Assembly: GCA_017484285.1 (NCBI GenBank)
Contig: JAFUTH010000006.1
Location: 62,001 to 126,000 of the forward strand
Source of the DNA: Treponema sp.
Lineage (GTDB): Bacteria > Spirochaetota > Spirochaetia > Treponematales > Treponemataceae
Direction: 5' to 3'
Length of the DNA: 64,000 nt
A program made the translations under genes and the position numbers. A model generated the notes under the pieces. The model made no database searches. It worked only from the letters and a program-made list of their open reading frames with translations, and was not told where the DNA came from. This document shows, in pieces, positions 61,462-64,000 of the stretch (positions are counted from its first letter, which is position 1; each line of letters starts with the position of its first letter).

Positions 61462-62038
61462 TGTTTGCCTCGTTTTTTGAAAATTCCCCACGTGTTCCTG
61501 CCAAAATTATGCCGAAGAGACAACTTCCGAAAATAATCCAAATCGTGCTGATTTTAAACACGAAGATAAGCAAGAACGAAATCAAAAGCAAACCCACACC
61601 GAGCAGCGTTTTGATTGCTTTTTTTGCGAAATTGGCGACTGCGTAAGTGAGAAGTGCGGCAACGGCAACATTGATGCCTGTGAGTGCGCGCTGTACCCAA
61701 GCGATTTCAGAAAAATTGCTGATGAATTTTGCGATAACCGTGATGATGATGAGCGACGGACAGACGATTCCCGACGTGGCGACAATGCCACCGAGCGTTT
61801 TTTCCTGCTTGTAGCCGATGAAGGTCGCCACATTCACCGCGATAATACCCGGCGTGGTTTGCCCAATCGCAAAATAGTCGAGCAATTCATCAGAAGTAGT
61901 CCACCCGCGCTTGTCGGCAAGTTCGCGCTCCAAAATCGGAAGCATCGCATACCCGCCGCCAAAGGTACACAAGCCGATTTTGAAGAAGATGGAGAAGAGT
62001 TCCCAGAGAGTTTTCAATTTTCCATTTTCCGTTTTCAT
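61454..62038 (-). CDS. Chromate transporter half, first CHR protein
   Basis: About 194 residues with the CHR signature FFKIGLCTFGGGYAMLPILERE and QTTPGIIAVNVATFIGY. It pairs with the following CHR protein. Codons 2-9 after the ATG are written in GAAAA/GGAAAA word repeat also seen at 40457. Members usually start K-K-L-W-E-L-F, so the native start may be a TTG 24 bases further in. It starts six bases after malQ ends. Confidence 0.88.
   Translation of the reverse strand: MKTENGKLKTLWELFSIFFKIGLCTFGGGYAMLPILERELADKRGWTTSDELLDYFAIGQTTPGIIAVNVATFIGYKQEKTLGGIVATSGIVCPSLIIITVIAKFISNFSEIAWVQRALTGINVAVAALLTYAVANFAKKAIKTLLGVGLLLISFLLIFVFKISTIWIIFGSCLFGIILAGTRGEFSKNEANND
62011..62037. repeat. TTTTCAATTTTCC-word repeat overlapping a gene start
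   Basis: Inverse of the word repeat at 40457-40487. It lies in the first codons of the upstream chromate-transporter gene. Confidence 0.6.
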
Positions 62039-62044
62039 TTTTTT

Positions 62045-63661
62045 TTATCTCGCGTACAGCACGGTGAGATTCTTGAGCCATGCCGCTGTTTTTTCGTCGG
62101 AAATCTGCTTTTCGCTCGCGCGCCATGCCCAGTTGCTGCCAGCGGTGCTCGGCATGTTCATGCGGGCATCGCTTGAAAGCGCGTAGATGTCCTGCAATGG
62201 AACGATTGCGGTTTCTGCGGTGCTTTTTAAAACGGCTTTGATGAACTCTTTCGTGAGTTTTTTTGAAGAAAGCAATTTTTTCGCACTTTCGACCGTGTTC
62301 TTTTCGCCCGTAAAATAATCGGCAACAAGCACGAGCGTTTCTTCATCAAGAGAAGAGAGCAAGCCCTGTGTGGTGTCGTTGTCGTGCGTGCCTGTGTAGG
62401 CAACGCAATTCGTCGTCTCAAAATTGTGCGGCAAGAAGGCATTTTTGAGTGCGCCCTGCTTCCATTCATTTTTGTCGAACGCAAATTGAAGCACTTTCAT
62501 TCCGGGAAGACCAGTTGAGTCGCGCAATTCACGCACGCCGTCGGTAATTACGCCCAAATCTTCGGCAATGAGCGGCAAATCGCCCAGCTCTTTTTTGATT
62601 GCGTTGAAGAGGTCGATTCCCGGTCCTTTTTCCCATTTTCCCGTTTCGGCGGTGGGGCTTCCGAACGGAATTGCCCAGTACGCTTCAAATCCGCGGAAAT
62701 GGTCGATTCGCACATAGTCCACGAGCGAGAGCATTTTTTTAATTCGAGCAATCCACCATGCGTAGCCGTCTTTTTTCATGTTCTTCCAATTGTAGAGCGG
62801 ATTTCCCCAAAGCTGACCCGTGGCAGAAAAATAATCTGGCGGAACGCCCGCGACATTCGTGAAAGTGCCGTCTTTTCCAATCTGGAACAATTTTTGGTTC
62901 GCCCACACATCGCTTGAATCGGGAGCAACAAAAATCGGAACATCGCCCACGATTTCGATTTCCTTTGATTTTGCGTATTCGTGAAGAGCCTGCCACTGCT
63001 TAAAAGCGAAGAACTGAATCACCTCAATCTGTAAGAAATCTTCGGTGTGCTCGTTAATCCACTTTTCGACCGACGTTTCATCGTGCTTTGAGAGTTTTTT
63101 CGCCCAGTAGACATTCCAGCTTCCGTTCACGACCGCACCCGTTTTTTTGCATTCTTCCTGCGCCTTTTCGTCATAGTAGGATTTTATGCTCATGAACGCC
63201 GCATAATCTTTAAGCCAATACTGATTTTCACGGCAGAACGAGAAGAATTCCATTTTTGCATTCGGGTCAAGACCTTCGCCCGCGCTATCGGGATTCGTCA
63301 TGAGTTCAAGAAAATGTTTTGCTATTTTCTGGAGCGCATGGCTCTTCCACCACACGACCGAGCCGTAATCGACCGCGCCCTTGTTTTTTATGTAAGAAGG
63401 CTTTTTAATAAGTGCCGAAGTTGCCCAGCCGCGTTCCACCAAATCGTCAAAATCAATCAAAAGCGGATTGAGCGCAAAAGTTGAAAACGACTGGTACGGA
63501 CTGTCACCATAGCCCGTAGGTCCAAGCGGAAGCACCTGCCAAAGCTTCATGCCCGCCTTTTCCAAAAAATCCACGAAGGTAAACGCGCTTTTTCCGAGCG
63601 TACCAATCCCCGCCGAAGTCGGCAAACTCGTGGGGTGAAGTAAAATTCCTGTTTTTCTCAT
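62045..63661 (-). CDS. malQ: 4-alpha-glucanotransferase (amylomaltase, GH77)
   Basis: 538 residues. It begins RKTGILLHPTSLPTSAGIGTLG and has the GH77 segments YVRIDHFRGFEAYW with the nucleophile Asp and LIAEDLGVITDGV with the acid Glu. The late TGTHDNDTTQG completes the site. It disproportionates maltodextrins in glycogen or maltose use. AAGGAG precedes the ATG at 63661. No other maltose genes are in the window. Confidence 0.97.
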   Translation of the reverse strand: MRKTGILLHPTSLPTSAGIGTLGKSAFTFVDFLEKAGMKLWQVLPLGPTGYGDSPYQSFSTFALNPLLIDFDDLVERGWATSALIKKPSYIKNKGAVDYGSVVWWKSHALQKIAKHFLELMTNPDSAGEGLDPNAKMEFFSFCRENQYWLKDYAAFMSIKSYYDEKAQEECKKTGAVVNGSWNVYWAKKLSKHDETSVEKWINEHTEDFLQIEVIQFFAFKQWQALHEYAKSKEIEIVGDVPIFVAPDSSDVWANQKLFQIGKDGTFTNVAGVPPDYFSATGQLWGNPLYNWKNMKKDGYAWWIARIKKMLSLVDYVRIDHFRGFEAYWAIPFGSPTAETGKWEKGPGIDLFNAIKKELGDLPLIAEDLGVITDGVRELRDSTGLPGMKVLQFAFDKNEWKQGALKNAFLPHNFETTNCVAYTGTHDNDTTQGLLSSLDEETLVLVADYFTGEKNTVESAKKLLSSKKLTKEFIKAVLKSTAETAIVPLQDIYALSSDARMNMPSTAGSNWAWRASEKQISDEKTAAWLKNLTVLYAR

Positions 63662-63683
63662 ATTCTTCTCCTTATTGGGTTAT

Positions 63684-63803
63684 CCACAGATAGACACAGA
63701 TTTTCACAGATTTTATATTTCATAGTTGAACATCGCTCAAATTAACACGAACGATGTTCGAAAATCAAATCTTTAATCTGTGTTCATCTGTGCTAATCTG
63801 TGG
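63684..63803. repeat. CACAGAT inverted word repeat with palindromic centre
   Basis: Left words CACAGAT (63684-63712) and right words ATCTGTG (63775-63803) surround GAACATCG/CGATGTTC. It fills the gap between the manC stop and malQ start. Confidence 0.85.
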
Positions 63804-63810
63804 ATAGAAA

Positions 63811-64000
63811 CTATAATAATTCGATTCGTCGGTCTTTTTTCAGTTGCTCGACGACTTTTTTGACATCTTGCACTTTATTTTTGTCGCAGACCAAAACCGC
63901 GTCTTCGGTTTCGATTACGACCACATTATCCAAGCCAATCGTTGCGATGAGCCGACCACTTGAATAGGTGATACAATTTTTGGTGTCGACATTGATTTGG
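63811..64000 (-). CDS. manC: Mannose-1-phosphate guanylyltransferase, C-terminal end (5' part outside window)
   Basis: The last 63 codons of a minus-strand gene that runs off the window. The visible end (SSGRLIATIGLDNVVVIETEDA split here, then VKKVVEQLKKDRRIELL) matches the closing part of GDP-mannose pyrophosphorylases, where the sequence V-V-I-E-T-x-D-A-V-L-V is typical. With manA and the nucleotidyltransferase it suggests GDP-mannose supply for surface sugars. Confidence 0.8.
   Translation of the reverse strand, partial: QINVDTKNCITYSSGRLIATIGLDNVVVIETEDAVLVCDKNKVQDVKKVVEQLKKDRRIELL

Noticed and set aside
60844-62038. A single chromate transporter broken by a frameshift
   Set aside because: Two short CHR proteins with a small overlap are the normal paired form of this family.

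Overview
The window looks like chromosome of a host-associated spirochaete, most likely a Treponema. This is inferred from gene content, not from a marker-gene comparison. The pointers are a cheA - cheW/cheR-like - cheX - cheY chemotaxis operon, a bacterial V-type ATPase operon with a small proteolipid, several predicted outer-membrane beta-barrels and lipoproteins, and lysine made by the diaminopimelate route. Most genes lie on the minus strand in long, tightly packed operons.

Layout. 1-7.9 kb: end of a DUF115 gene, lepA, an HtrA-like lipoprotein protease, a periplasmic TPR protein and tilS. 7.9-10 kb: ispE-spoVG-tRNA-Gln-rplY. 10-10.5 kb: a strongly promoted, extremely acidic 87-residue orphan followed by a branched palindrome and a terminator. 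10.5-15.7 kb: obg-nadD-yqeK-LCP-rsfS and rplU-prp-rpmA. 15.7-18.5 kb: a beta-barrel protein, lysC and a universal stress protein. 18.5-28 kb: secG, an EIIA-like gene and a complete V-ATPase operon (G-C-I-K-F-E-A-B-D). 28-34.4 kb: a MATE transporter and the che operon. 34.4-40.4 kb: purE-purF-purM-[CHASE2/cyclase-like]-purN. 40.5-49.5 kb: nudC, a porin-like protein, an S1-domain protein, lysA, a GGDEF-EAL protein, a nucleotidyltransferase and manA. 49.5-53 kb: a TlpA/CXXC/polyferredoxin redox cluster, then an A+T-rich patch with a lipoprotein carrying a nine-G tract, a gene fragment and REP-like palindromes. 53-58.3 kb: a two-component system with periplasmic partners, dapA and asd. 58.3-64 kb: a chemoreceptor, deoD, paired chromate transporter halves, malQ and the end of manC.

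How the genes work together. Lysine/DAP synthesis is represented by four separated genes (lysC, asd, dapA, lysA). Purine synthesis is a compact operon with a signalling protein set inside it. Chemotaxis is represented by a full signalling core plus one receptor. The V-ATPase operon seems to share a promoter with secG.

Striking non-coding features. Several genes have a -10 box only 6-9 nt from a start codon that lacks a clear Shine-Dalgarno sequence, which suggests leaderless mRNAs. Perfect palindromes, some folding as three-way junctions, sit at gene ends. Three families of short-word repeats occupy gene borders and in places create spurious start codons. I found no CRISPR array, insertion sequence, prophage, rRNA or replication origin. 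No gene-free stretch exceeds about 230 bases.
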